From an uncultured Paracoccaceae bacterium (lineage in GTDB: Bacteria > Pseudomonadota > Alphaproteobacteria > Rhodobacterales > Rhodobacteraceae), in contig CAJXSD010000002.1 of the NCBI GenBank assembly GCA_913060475.1, positions 62,001 to 126,000 of the forward strand: a DNA stretch of 64,000 bases, written 5' to 3'. A program made the translations under genes and the position numbers. The notes under the pieces were generated by a model. That model was not told the origin of the DNA and made no database searches. It saw nothing but the letters and a program-made list of their open reading frames with translations. Positions 26,537 through 35,636 of this stretch are shown here, in pieces. Numbering within the stretch: the first letter of the stretch is position 1; every line of letters begins with the position of its first letter.

Positions 26537-27955
26537 ATGGATTGGGATGACTATCGCCGCTGGGCCAAGGATATTGCCGATTGGGGCGCACAGTATCACA
26601 AAACCATCCGCGATCTGCCCGTACGGGCCCAAACAAAACCCGGTGACATCGCCGCACAACTGGCCGATCATGCCCCCGAACAAGGCCAAGACATGCGCGA
26701 CATCTGGAATGATTTCCAATCTATCGTGCTGCCCGGCATGACCCATTGGCAACATCCGCGGTTCTTTGCCTATTTTCCGGCCAATGCCACGCCGCCCAGT
26801 ATGTTGGCCGAACAGGTGGCATCAATCATGGCCGCGCAATGTATGCTGTGGCAAACATCGCCCGCCGCCACGGAAATGGAAACCAAAACGCTGGATTGGC
26901 TGCGTCAGGCGGTGGGTCTGGACGCGGGCTTTGCCGGTGTGATCCAAGACAGCGCATCAGGGGCCACATTGGCCGCCGTGCTGACCATGCGCGAACGAGC
27001 GCTGAATTGGTCAGGCAACAGCGCAGGGTTATCCGCGCAGCCCCGCCTGCGGATTTATTGCAGCGGCGAGGTGCATTCATCCATCGACCGCGCAGTTTGG
27101 ATTTCGGGCATCGGCGGCGATAATATCGTGCGCATTCCCGTGACGGGCCCACTGCGATCCATGGATCCCGCGGCCCTGCGCCGCGCCATTTCGGACGATA
27201 TCGCGGCCGGATTTACGCCCGCAGGCATTATCGCCTGTGTCGGGGCCACAGGAATGGGCGCCTGCGATGATATCAACGCGGTGATGGATGTGGCCGATGA
27301 ATTCGCGTTGTTTACCCACATAGATGCCGCTTGGGCCGGATCGGCCATGATCTGTCCGCAATATCGCCATTTGTGGCAGGGCGTTGATCGGGCGGACAGC
27401 GTTGTGTTCAACCCGCACAAATGGCTGGGCGTTCAATTTGATTGCTGCGCGCATTTTCTGAAATCACCCGCAGATTTGGCCAAGACACTGGCCATTCAGC
27501 CCGAATATCTGAAAACACATGGGGCGGGCGGATTTATCAATTATTCCGAATGGTCGGTTCCCTTGGGGCGGCGGTTTCGCGCGCTGAAACTGTGGTTTAT
27601 GTTGCGCAACTATGGCTTGGCCGAATTGCGCCGCCGCATTGGCAACCATGTGGCATGGGCCGAACATATGGCAAATCGCCTGTCACAGACACCGAATTTC
27701 GAAATCGTTACCAATCCGATCCTGTCGCTGTTTACGTTCCGCTTTGCCCCGCAGGGTGCGCGCGATTTGAATGACCTGAACCAACGGCTGGTCGATGCGA
27801 TCAACGATGATGGGCGGACCTATGTGACCCAGACCCTGATCGACGGGGCCAAGGTTATCCGGTTTTCCATCGGACAATTTGACACGACGCTGGCGGATCT
27901 GGATATGGCCTATGACGTCATCTGCGACATCGCCCAGACATTGGACCGAACATGA
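26537..27955 (+). CDS. PLP-dependent aromatic-L-amino-acid decarboxylase-like protein
   Basis: The 472-aa group II decarboxylase has the N-terminal THWQHPRFFAYFPANAT swap region, a PLP-binding segment with HIDAAWAGSA (Asp near 255), and the PLP lysine in VFNPHKWLG (near 295). It matches the tryptophan/DOPA/tyrosine decarboxylase clan; the active-site loop is retained. The substrate cannot be fixed from sequence. It lies 6 bases after rppH and overlaps the following methyltransferase by 4 bases, so it is in the operon, with an unclear link to RNA processing. Confidence 0.85.
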   Translation: MDWDDYRRWAKDIADWGAQYHKTIRDLPVRAQTKPGDIAAQLADHAPEQGQDMRDIWNDFQSIVLPGMTHWQHPRFFAYFPANATPPSMLAEQVASIMAAQCMLWQTSPAATEMETKTLDWLRQAVGLDAGFAGVIQDSASGATLAAVLTMRERALNWSGNSAGLSAQPRLRIYCSGEVHSSIDRAVWISGIGGDNIVRIPVTGPLRSMDPAALRRAISDDIAAGFTPAGIIACVGATGMGACDDINAVMDVADEFALFTHIDAAWAGSAMICPQYRHLWQGVDRADSVVFNPHKWLGVQFDCCAHFLKSPADLAKTLAIQPEYLKTHGAGGFINYSEWSVPLGRRFRALKLWFMLRNYGLAELRRRIGNHVAWAEHMANRLSQTPNFEIVTNPILSLFTFRFAPQGARDLNDLNQRLVDAINDDGRTYVTQTLIDGAKVIRFSIGQFDTTLADLDMAYDVICDIAQTLDRT

Positions 27956-29067
27956 GCTTTGATATATTTCTAGTCTGCGCGCCCAGCCACGAACCCCTGG
28001 TTTTGGCCGAGGCATTAGAGGCGGGGTTCGCATCCGCCCGTATCGTTGACGGTGGCGTTGAATTTACCGGCGACTGGCCCGATGTGTGGCGCGCGAATTT
28101 GATGTTGCGTGGGGTCACACGGGTGTTGGCGCGCATTGGATCGTTTCGCGCCATGCATTTGGCGCAACTGGACAAACGCGCCCGCAAAATCGACTGGGCC
28201 AGCATCCTGCGCCCCGACACCCCCGTTCGCGTCGAAGCGACCTGTCGCAAATCCAAGATTTATCATGCCGGCGCCGCACAACAGCGCATCGAAACCGCCA
28301 TTCGTGACACCATCGGGGCCCCCATCACCAAGGACGCCGATATTGTCATCAAGACCCGCATTTTTGACGATTTAGTGTCTGTTTCCATCGATACATCCGG
28401 TGAATCCCTGCACAAACGCGGCCACAAAGAGGCGGTGAACAAAGCGCCCATGCGTGAAACATTGGCGGCCGTGTTTCTGCGGCAAATGGGCTATGACGGC
28501 ACCCAGCCTGTTTATGACCCCATGTGTGGGTCTGGCACCTTTGTGATCGAGGCGGCAGAATGGGCCCGCGGGCTGGCCCCCGGACGCAGCCGCAGCTTTG
28601 GGTTTGAAAAACTGGCCAGCTTTGATGCGGCGGCGTGGGATGCGATGAAATCAGCCCAACAGCCCCGCGATGTGACAGCACGTTTTTACGGATCAGACCG
28701 CGACCAAGGGGCGATTGCCATGTCCCAAGCCAATGCAAAACGCGCAGGTGTCGATGATATTTGCACGTTCCACCGCGCCGCCATTTCGGACGCCACAGCC
28801 CCCGAATCAGTCTCTAGTATAGGGGAAAACGGGATTATCATTCTGAATCCGCCCTATGGCGGACGGATCGGGGATCGCAAGATGTTATTTTCGCTTTACG
28901 GCGCGATGGGCCAAACATTAACCCAGAATTTCCGCGGTTGGCGCGTGGGGATCATCACCAATGATGCAGGTTTGGCCAAGGCGACGGGATTGACATTCAA
29001 ACCCATGGCCCCGCCGATATCGCATGGCGGGATCAAGGTGTGTTTGTACCAAACAGGGCCGCTTTAA
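27952..29067 (+). CDS. THUMP-domain class I rRNA methyltransferase (RlmL-N/RlmK-like)
   Basis: The 371-aa protein has an N-terminal THUMP region ([20 protein letters not shown] to [16 protein letters not shown]) and a Rossmann methyltransferase domain with [18 protein letters not shown] (motif I, near 185), GSDRDQGAI (motif II) and the catalytic [10 protein letters not shown] (motif IV, near 300). N-P-P-Y marks N-methylation of a base, as in the G2445/RlmL-N enzymes. It ends 4 bases into the converging glpK gene. Confidence 0.9.
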   Translation: MSFDIFLVCAPSHEPLVLAEALEAGFASARIVDGGVEFTGDWPDVWRANLMLRGVTRVLARIGSFRAMHLAQLDKRARKIDWASILRPDTPVRVEATCRKSKIYHAGAAQQRIETAIRDTIGAPITKDADIVIKTRIFDDLVSVSIDTSGESLHKRGHKEAVNKAPMRETLAAVFLRQMGYDGTQPVYDPMCGSGTFVIEAAEWARGLAPGRSRSFGFEKLASFDAAAWDAMKSAQQPRDVTARFYGSDRDQGAIAMSQANAKRAGVDDICTFHRAAISDATAPESVSSIGENGIIILNPPYGGRIGDRKMLFSLYGAMGQTLTQNFRGWRVGIITNDAGLAKATGLTFKPMAPPISHGGIKVCLYQTGPL

Positions 29068-30545
29068 TACATCATCGTGGCCGCAACGGCGCGTTTCCAA
29101 TCACCATATTTGCGGTCGCGTGTTGCCCCGTCCATCGCGGGGGCGAATGTTTTGTCCAAAACCCAATTCGCGGCAAAGCCCGCCTGATCGGGATAAAACC
29201 CCGTTTCTTGGCCTGCCAACCACGCGGCGCCCATCGCGGTGGTTTCCAACACGCGGGGACGATCCACAGGGGCGTCGATAATGTCAGACAGAAATTGCAT
29301 CGCCCAGTCGGACGCCGTCATGCCGCCATCGACGCGCAATGTGGTGTTGCCCGATGCGCCCCAATCGTCCTGCATCGCAGACAACAGATCGCGCGTCTGA
29401 TAGCCCACGCTTTCCAATGCGGCGCGGGCAAATTCGGCGGGCCCTGAATTGCGCGTCAGGCCATAAACGGCGCCGCGACAATCAGCATTCCAATAGGGCG
29501 CACCCAATCCGGTAAAGGCAGGCACAATTATGACGTTCTGACCATCATCCGCCTGATCCGCCAAATCGGCCGTTTCCCCCGCGTTAGAGATGATTTTCAT
29601 CCCGTCACGCAGCCATTGCACCACGGCACCCGCGATGAATATCGACCCCTCAAGCGCATAGGTCGTTTTGCCGTTCAGCTGATAGGCAATGGTGGTCAAC
29701 ATGCGATTTTTTGAGGCCACCATCTGATCGCCCGTGTTCAACAGCGCAAAACACCCCGTCCCATAGGTGGATTTCATCATGCCCGCATCAAAACAGGCCT
29801 GCCCGATAGTGGCCGCCTGCTGATCGCCTGCAACACCGCGAATGGCGATGGATCCACCCAGAACGGTGGTCGTGCCAAAATCAGCAGCACAATCCAGCAC
29901 ATCGGGCAACATCGATTGCGGAATGTCCAGCAGGGCGCAGATCTCATCGCTCCAGACGCCATTACGGATATCATACAACAGCGTGCGCGCCGCGTTGGTG
30001 GCATCGGTCACATGGCGCGCGCCATCCGTCAGGTTCCAGATCAACCAGGTATCAACCGTACCAAAGGCCAACTGCCCCGCCCGCGCCGCATCGCGCGCAC
30101 CCGGGACGGTGTCCAGAATGTATTTCACCTTGGTCCCACTGAAATAGGGGTCCAACAGCAACCCGGTTTGTTCGGTTACCATCGGTTCATGCCCCGCCGC
30201 CTTTAGCGTTTGGCACATGTCGGTTGTGCGACGATCCTGCCAAACAATCGCGTTGTGCACCGGTTTGCCGGTCGCACGATCCCAAACCAATGTCGTTTCG
30301 CGTTGGTTGGTAATACCGATCGACACAATATCATCGGCGGTGACGCCCGCCCCTGCCATCACATCGCGGCAGGTATCCAATGTGGTTTGCCACAGATCCA
30401 TCGGGTCATGTTCGACCCAGCCCGACTGCGGGAAATGTTGGGTAAATTCCTGTTGCGACACGGCGTGAATGGCCATGTTTGCATCAAATAATATCGCGCG
30501 GGTCGATGTTGTGCCCTGATCAATCGCCAATACGAATTTTGTCAT
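29064..30545 (-). CDS. glpK: Glycerol kinase
   Basis: The 493-aa FGGY kinase phosphorylates glycerol to sn-glycerol-3-phosphate. Signatures are [17 protein letters not shown] (ATP loop, residues 4-20), [24 protein letters not shown] and [10 protein letters not shown], with catalytic Asp in the [16 protein letters not shown] block. The ATG at 30545 ([10 protein letters not shown]) is preferred to the Met three codons earlier. No glpF, glpD or glpR is adjacent, so glycerol use is encoded elsewhere in part. Divergent from the methyltransferase gene. Confidence 0.96.
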   Translation of the reverse strand: MTKFVLAIDQGTTSTRAILFDANMAIHAVSQQEFTQHFPQSGWVEHDPMDLWQTTLDTCRDVMAGAGVTADDIVSIGITNQRETTLVWDRATGKPVHNAIVWQDRRTTDMCQTLKAAGHEPMVTEQTGLLLDPYFSGTKVKYILDTVPGARDAARAGQLAFGTVDTWLIWNLTDGARHVTDATNAARTLLYDIRNGVWSDEICALLDIPQSMLPDVLDCAADFGTTTVLGGSIAIRGVAGDQQAATIGQACFDAGMMKSTYGTGCFALLNTGDQMVASKNRMLTTIAYQLNGKTTYALEGSIFIAGAVVQWLRDGMKIISNAGETADLADQADDGQNVIIVPAFTGLGAPYWNADCRGAVYGLTRNSGPAEFARAALESVGYQTRDLLSAMQDDWGASGNTTLRVDGGMTASDWAMQFLSDIIDAPVDRPRVLETTAMGAAWLAGQETGFYPDQAGFAANWVLDKTFAPAMDGATRDRKYGDWKRAVAATMMY

Positions 30546-30750
30546 AATGTTCACCTGTTTTCGTTTGACCCACTATGCAAACAGAAACTGCAGAATAAAA
30601 GTGAAAATCGCACATATTCGCCCATTTTTTCCGATCTTAGTGGGGCTGATGTCCGTTTTTTCCAAACCGGGGCAGAATATGAATTGTCCGGTTGCAGCCG
30701 CGGCCAAGTTTCGTCAATCTGCCCCCATGACCAACACCTGTGAAAGACGC

Positions 30751-31386
30751 ATGATGCACGCCACCAGCCTAGCCCAACACTGGAACACCGCCTATGATGC
30801 GCGCGACCGCAGCGACCTGACATGGACGCAAACCGATCAGGCCCTGGGGGAACAGCTGGGCCATATGGGTTCCTTGGTCACGCCCGACAGCGCCTGCATT
30901 GATATCGGTGCGGGAAAATCACAACTGGCCGCAGGGTGGGTGAGCCTGGGCGCGGGGCATGTTGCGGTTCTGGATGTGTCCGATGCGGCGTTGGACTATC
31001 AACGGTCGGTTTTGCCACAGACCTGCGAATTCATCGGGGCCAGCGTACTGGATTGGACCGCCACGCGCCGCTATACCCTGTGGCATGATCGGGCCGTGTT
31101 CCATTTTTTGACCGACCCACAGGATCAATCCGCCTATGTTGCACAAATGCTGCACGCATTGGAACCGGGGGGTGTGGCGGTACTGTCAACCTTTGACGCA
31201 GATGGCCCAGCGCGCTGTTCCAATCTGCCCGTTCAACGGTATTCATCGGCACAATTGGCCGATGTGGTCCATCGGTTGTCAAATGGGGCGCTGGTGGCAC
31301 AGCGGGGGTATCAAACACAACACATCACCCCCAAATCCAACAGGCAAGCGTTTCAAACCACCCTGTTCCACAAGATCGCAAGATAG
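30751..31386 (+). CDS. Class I SAM-dependent methyltransferase
   Basis: This protein of about 211 aa has a Rossmann motif I CIDIGAGKSQLAAGWVSLGAG (near residues 49-69), acidic residue after VAVLDVSDA, and post-I WHDRAVFHFLTDPQDQ. The pattern is close to a group of small thiopurine/tellurite-like methyltransferases, but the substrate is not recognised. The start is uncertain: ATGs lie at 30727, 30751 and 30754; 30751 follows GAAAG. It is divergent from glpK and just upstream of the modA-like gene. Confidence 0.75.
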   Translation: MMHATSLAQHWNTAYDARDRSDLTWTQTDQALGEQLGHMGSLVTPDSACIDIGAGKSQLAAGWVSLGAGHVAVLDVSDAALDYQRSVLPQTCEFIGASVLDWTATRRYTLWHDRAVFHFLTDPQDQSAYVAQMLHALEPGGVAVLSTFDADGPARCSNLPVQRYSSAQLADVVHRLSNGALVAQRGYQTQHITPKSNRQAFQTTLFHKIAR

Positions 31387-31398
31387 GGCCACGGAATG

Positions 31399-32142
31399 AT
31401 GACACGGTTGATTTTTGCTTTGGTGGTGTTGATCTGCGGCCCCGTCCGCGCAGATCAGGTCACGGTATTTGCCGCTGCCAGTTTGCGCAATGTACTGGAT
31501 GAAATCATCGCAGGCTATGATACGGATGATGATGTGACTGTGTCCTATGCAGGGTCGTCCACGCTGGCGCGTCAAATCCAGATGGGTGCGCCAGCCGATA
31601 TCTTTATTTCTGCCAATCTGGATTGGGTCCGTGTTTTGGAAAAACAGGGTCTAATACAGGCAGAATTGATAAAAATGCTGGCGTCGAACCGATTGGTTCT
31701 GATCAAAAACGCAACAAACACTCTGCCCGAATTTTCCAGCTGGACCGACTGGGCCGAAACATTGGGCGATGCGCAGGTGGCCAGTGCCATGGTCAATGCC
31801 GTTCCCGCCGGCCTATATGCCAAGGCCGCGCTGGAAAATTTGGGGGTCTGGGACACCGTGGCGCCCAACCTTGTGCAATCGGATAATGTCCGCGCGGCGC
31901 TGGCCTTGGTCGCCTTGGGGGCGGTTGATTATGGGATCACCTATAAAACCGACGCCCTGTCCGAGGACCAAGTTTCAGTCCATGCGGAATTCCCCACAAC
32001 CAGCCATGGCCCAATTGCCTATCCCGCGGCGCAGCTGACCCATACCCCGGCGGTTAAGACATTTTTTGCCTATCTGCAATCGGACCCTGCGCAGGATATT
32101 TTTCAGCGGTTTGGGTTTCTACCCCCCGATCCGGGGCAATAA
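31399..32142 (+). CDS. modA: Molybdate-type ABC transporter substrate-binding protein, orphan
   Basis: The 247-aa periplasmic protein has a signal peptide (MTRLIFALVVLICGPVRA) and the ModA-type fold: VFAAASLRNVLDEI, SYAGSSTLARQIQMGAPADIFISAN, FPTTSHGPIAYPAAQL. The serine residues that hold the oxyanion (A-A-S, G-S-S) are present. It would bind molybdate or tungstate, but no modB or modC follows, so it either relies on a distant permease or serves another role. The ATG at 31399 gives the standard leader; the adjacent earlier ATG adds one residue. Confidence 0.85.
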   Translation: MTRLIFALVVLICGPVRADQVTVFAAASLRNVLDEIIAGYDTDDDVTVSYAGSSTLARQIQMGAPADIFISANLDWVRVLEKQGLIQAELIKMLASNRLVLIKNATNTLPEFSSWTDWAETLGDAQVASAMVNAVPAGLYAKAALENLGVWDTVAPNLVQSDNVRAALALVALGAVDYGITYKTDALSEDQVSVHAEFPTTSHGPIAYPAAQLTHTPAVKTFFAYLQSDPAQDIFQRFGFLPPDPGQ

Positions 32143-32221
32143 TACGCTTGCCATTTTTGGCAGATGTATCATCTAATCCGGCAATCATTAAACGTGCACA
32201 ACGAACGCAGGGGGGCAACGC

Positions 32222-33742
32222 ATGGCGTTAGGTAAGGGGCGATGGTTCGTGGTCTGGCTGTTTGCAGCCCAGGTCCTGATTTCTGCCAACAGTATGATCG
32301 TCGAAATCGTCGCGGGGCGCGTTTTGGCCCCCTATGTGGGCATGTCCCTTTATACTTGGACGGCAATTATTGCCGTGGTTTTGGCGGGGTTTTCGGCGGG
32401 TCATTGGTTGGGGGGCTGGGTGGCCCATAAACCCGGCGGCGTGGCCCTGCGCATCACCGCCGGTTGGACAATGGCCGCAGCGATATCCTCAGGTGCAATT
32501 GTGTTTATCGTCCGTTACAGCGCGGCCATCGCCTTGCCCCTGTTCGAAACGCAGGTGCCTGCGATTTTGGCGCTGACAACGCTGGCGTTTTTCATCCCAT
32601 CGTTTTGCGCGGGCATCCCGGCGCCGGTACTGACCCAGATTGCGATTGATCTGGACCCTGCCCGATCGGCGTCACGTCTGGGCACGATGTTTGCCGCGGG
32701 GGCGATTGGGGCGATTGTGGGCACATTGGCCAGTGGGTTTTTGTTTATTTCATGGCTTGGAACATCGCTGACGGTGTTGGTGGTCACCCTGGCCTATGTG
32801 GTGTTGGCGATCGGATTTTGGGTAATGTCCGGCAGGGCGCTGGGGCTGTTTTGGGTGCTGATCCTGGTCGGGCTTGGCGCCATTGGGTTGGCGGGCGCCG
32901 CGCAATCCATGCACCCCATTTGCGACCGGGAAACCGATTATTTCTGCATTCGGACGATTGACCTATCCGATGACCCCGATGCGCCGGTCCGCGCCATGGT
33001 GCTGGATCATCTGGTGCATGGGGCGGGGGCGCAGAATGACCCTGATGTGATGTATACCGATCACGCCGCTGTTTTGGAAACATTGGCCCGTATCACGCGG
33101 CCCAGCGACGCCTTTGCCGCCTATTTCATCGGGGGCGGCACCTATAGCATCCCGCGTAAATGGCAGGCGAATTTCCCGAACGCACGGCTGACGATATCGG
33201 AAATTGACCCTGCCGTGACCGAAACGGCCGCCGAAAATTTCTGGTACGATCCTGCCGGCGCGACCATCATTCACCAAGACGCGCGCAGCCATTTGAACCA
33301 GACAACAGACCAATTCGATATCATCATCGGCGATGCCTTTACCGATATTGCGGTGCCCGAACATCTGATCACGCGCGAATTCTTTGAAACGGTCCGCGAC
33401 CGGCTGACACCGCAGGGGCGGTATTTTATGAATGTGATCGACTATACTGATCGGCTGGCTGTACTGGGATCTATGGTGCGGACATTGCAAGATGTCTTTC
33501 CCCACGTCGAAATCTGGGTCGAAGCGCGTCAGCCCGCACCATCGGAACGAATGGTTTTTATTCTGGTCGCCGCAAATGACCCGACCCCCGTGGATCAGAT
33601 CACTGTTCGATCCCCCCTGCCGATTGAATACGCGGCCATGGCAAACGATTTCACAACCGCACTGGCGCAGCGGCCAACATCCTATGTGTTTCGCGATGAT
33701 TTCACCCCCATCGCACGGATGTTGGGTCAACGATTTAATTGA
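32222..33742 (+). CDS. Spermidine synthase-like protein fused to membrane domain
   Basis: The 506-aa product has about seven N-terminal membrane segments (residues 10-225) and a cytoplasmic spermidine-synthase fold. The latter shows YFIGGGTYSIPRKW (glycine loop near 300), ISEIDPAVTETA, HQDARSHLN and IIGDAFTDIAVPEHL, the D-A-F gate region. Such proteins are called fused MFS/spermidine synthases; the amine substrate is uncertain. The gate D-x-x-D of true SpeE reads D-A-F-T-D here. It stands alone between modA and the flavocytochrome locus. Confidence 0.8.
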   Translation: MALGKGRWFVVWLFAAQVLISANSMIVEIVAGRVLAPYVGMSLYTWTAIIAVVLAGFSAGHWLGGWVAHKPGGVALRITAGWTMAAAISSGAIVFIVRYSAAIALPLFETQVPAILALTTLAFFIPSFCAGIPAPVLTQIAIDLDPARSASRLGTMFAAGAIGAIVGTLASGFLFISWLGTSLTVLVVTLAYVVLAIGFWVMSGRALGLFWVLILVGLGAIGLAGAAQSMHPICDRETDYFCIRTIDLSDDPDAPVRAMVLDHLVHGAGAQNDPDVMYTDHAAVLETLARITRPSDAFAAYFIGGGTYSIPRKWQANFPNARLTISEIDPAVTETAAENFWYDPAGATIIHQDARSHLNQTTDQFDIIIGDAFTDIAVPEHLITREFFETVRDRLTPQGRYFMNVIDYTDRLAVLGSMVRTLQDVFPHVEIWVEARQPAPSERMVFILVAANDPTPVDQITVRSPLPIEYAAMANDFTTALAQRPTSYVFRDDFTPIARMLGQRFN

Positions 33743-33972
33743 TTCGGGTCTGTTTGATCCGTCGGACACCCGCCCTTTGGTTAAATTTTTTGGTCCGATG
33801 CATGTCAAAATTTTGCTGAGTTAGGAAAATTTCTACAGAAATCTCAGATATTTATACCGCGGATTTGAACCCAGAGGGACGCACAAAAACATATTCCTAA
33901 ATTCATATTTTTAATTTTATGCTTGGTTGAAAACACGTTTTGCCGCTACCCTTTCCCTAACGGGAGAATACA
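33743..33972. other. Intergenic region before the flavocytochrome locus
   Basis: This 230-base stretch is AT-richer than its neighbours. It has a hairpin CTGAG...CTCAG enclosing ATTTC-TACA-GAAAT (about 33816-33848). No ORF or RNA gene is seen. It presumably holds the promoter for the cytochrome genes; no consensus -35/-10 pair was clear. Confidence 0.4.
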
Positions 33973-34677
33973 GTGACATACAAAACGATTTTGGCGGCCA
34001 TCTTTGTCATGGCCTTTCCAGTGGTATCTCAGGCCGATGCAATCGGGGATGACGCCCGCGGGCAACAGATTTTCAAAAAATGCGCTGCCTGCCACCAAGT
34101 GGGCGCAAACGCAAAACATCGGGTTGGGCCAATTTTGAATGGCGTCTTTGGGCGGCAGGCCGGCACAGCCGAGGGATACACCAGATATTCCCAAGGCATG
34201 ACACGCGCAGGCATCGATGGACTGGTGTGGGATTTGGAACATCTGGATGCCTATCTGGAAAATCCGAAATCCTTGGTCAGCCGCACGACGATGAATTTCG
34301 CAGGACTTAAGGATGCCCAAGATCGCGCCGACCTGATCGCCTATTTGCGTGTGTTTTCTGACAACCCCGCCAACATCCCCGAGGCAGAACCGACCGGCGT
34401 ACCGCCAGAGGTCACATTGTCGCCCGAGATTTTGGCCATTGTGGGGGATCCCGAATATGGCGAATACCTCAGCTCAGAATGTTTGACCTGCCATCAAAGC
34501 GATGGATCAAACCAAGGCATCCCCGCCATAACAGGGTGGCCGACAGAAGATTTCGTCATCGCCATGCACGCCTATAAGGTGAAGGTGCGCCCGCATCCCG
34601 TCATGCAAATGATGGCCGGCCGCCTATCTGACGAAGAAATCGCAGCGCTGGCTGCGTACTTCAAGGATCTTGAATGA
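33973..34677 (+). CDS. Diheme cytochrome c (FccA/SoxE-like), copy 1
   Basis: The 234-aa periplasmic protein begins at GTG (signal TYKTILAAIFVMAFPVVSQA, cleavage near residue 22). It has two c-type heme sites: CAACH (residues about 37-41) with distal Met in TTMNF, and CLTCH (near 173) with MQMM. Domain order is a cytochrome c550-like half then a shorter c-type half. With the neighbour flavoprotein it resembles the cytochrome subunit of flavocytochrome c sulfide dehydrogenase or SoxE. The following gene encodes a paralogue with the same layout. GGGAG lies just before the GTG. Confidence 0.8.
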   Translation: MTYKTILAAIFVMAFPVVSQADAIGDDARGQQIFKKCAACHQVGANAKHRVGPILNGVFGRQAGTAEGYTRYSQGMTRAGIDGLVWDLEHLDAYLENPKSLVSRTTMNFAGLKDAQDRADLIAYLRVFSDNPANIPEAEPTGVPPEVTLSPEILAIVGDPEYGEYLSSECLTCHQSDGSNQGIPAITGWPTEDFVIAMHAYKVKVRPHPVMQMMAGRLSDEEIAALAAYFKDLE

Positions 34678-34868
34678 TCCCCACGCCCCATACCATGACA
34701 TACCCCCATATCGCAGCGGGGGCGCATGCTTGTTTTTTGGGTGAATTTTTGGTAATTATGCCCCCATCAGGTGGTGTTTCCTGCATTTTCAGGAACGGTT
34801 CGACACTGTATGGGTTTATATTTCACAGGCCCGCAACGCAGCTGGACGGATATTCCACCGATAATTTG
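34678..34868 (+). other. Gap between the two cytochrome genes with attenuator-like hairpin
   Basis: A CCCCC/GGGGG hairpin (34703-34707, 34718-34722) is followed ten bases later by six T (34732-34737). It could reduce read-through from the first to the second cytochrome gene. Nothing else is seen in these 191 bases. Confidence 0.35.
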
Positions 34869-35609
34869 ATGGAGTATTTGAACGTGTATTTATTTTATAT
34901 AACAGGGCTATGCGCCCTGACCTTGGCCGCGGGGGCCGCCCAGTCACAAACCGCAGATTTAACAACAACCGACCCCACCCAGATTGCCACCGAATGCGGT
35001 GGTGATGCAGGGCGCGGGGTGGCGTTGTTTGAACAAAACTGCGCAAAATGTCATGACATCGCGCCCAGCGCACAGTCGAAATCCGGGCCGAATTTGCATG
35101 GTGTCGTGGGACGGAGCATGGGCGGTGTGCCCGACTATCCCTACTCAGACGCGCTGCGGGCGGGTGCCGCGGCGGGCACCCTTTGGGATCAACAAAACCT
35201 GCATAAATATTTGATGGACCCTGATGGATATCTGGCGGGAACCACCATGGAATTTGACGGGTTTGCCAACCCGCAGGACATGTTTGACATCCTGACCTAT
35301 ATCCGCACCGCCAGCCTGCCGCCCGCCCCAGAACGCGGCAGCGTCACGGTGCCGCCCGAACTGGCCGCAGAACAGGGCGATGTCGCCTATGGTGAATATC
35401 TGTCGGGTGAATGCATGGCCTGTCACAATACAAATCCGCAGGCGGATGGCCTGCCCCCCATTCACGGCTGGGACACCACCGATTTTATGGTTGCCCTGCT
35501 GGAATACAAATTACGGGCCCGCGACAATGCCCCCATGCAAATGGTGGCGCAGGCCCTTGGCAACACAGAGATTGCGGCGCTGGCCGCATATTTTGGTGCG
35601 CTGGATTAA
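34869..35609 (+). CDS. Diheme cytochrome c (FccA/SoxE-like), copy 2
   Basis: The 246-aa protein has a hydrophobic leader (YLFYITGLCALTLAAGAAQSQ) and two heme motifs, CAKCH (near residue 56) and CMACH (near 182), with GTTMEF and APMQMV as likely distal Met ligands. It shares with copy 1 the block GEYLSxECxxCH and the C-terminal E-I-A-A-L-A-A-Y-F. ATG at 34869 lacks a ribosome site; the in-frame GTG at 34884 has GGAG 9 nt upstream and may be the true start. It probably delivers electrons from the FAD subunit next door. Confidence 0.8.
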   Translation: MEYLNVYLFYITGLCALTLAAGAAQSQTADLTTTDPTQIATECGGDAGRGVALFEQNCAKCHDIAPSAQSKSGPNLHGVVGRSMGGVPDYPYSDALRAGAAAGTLWDQQNLHKYLMDPDGYLAGTTMEFDGFANPQDMFDILTYIRTASLPPAPERGSVTVPPELAAEQGDVAYGEYLSGECMACHNTNPQADGLPPIHGWDTTDFMVALLEYKLRARDNAPMQMVAQALGNTEIAALAAYFGALD

Positions 35610-35636
35610 CCAGCCACCCCAAAACGGGAGGATAAA

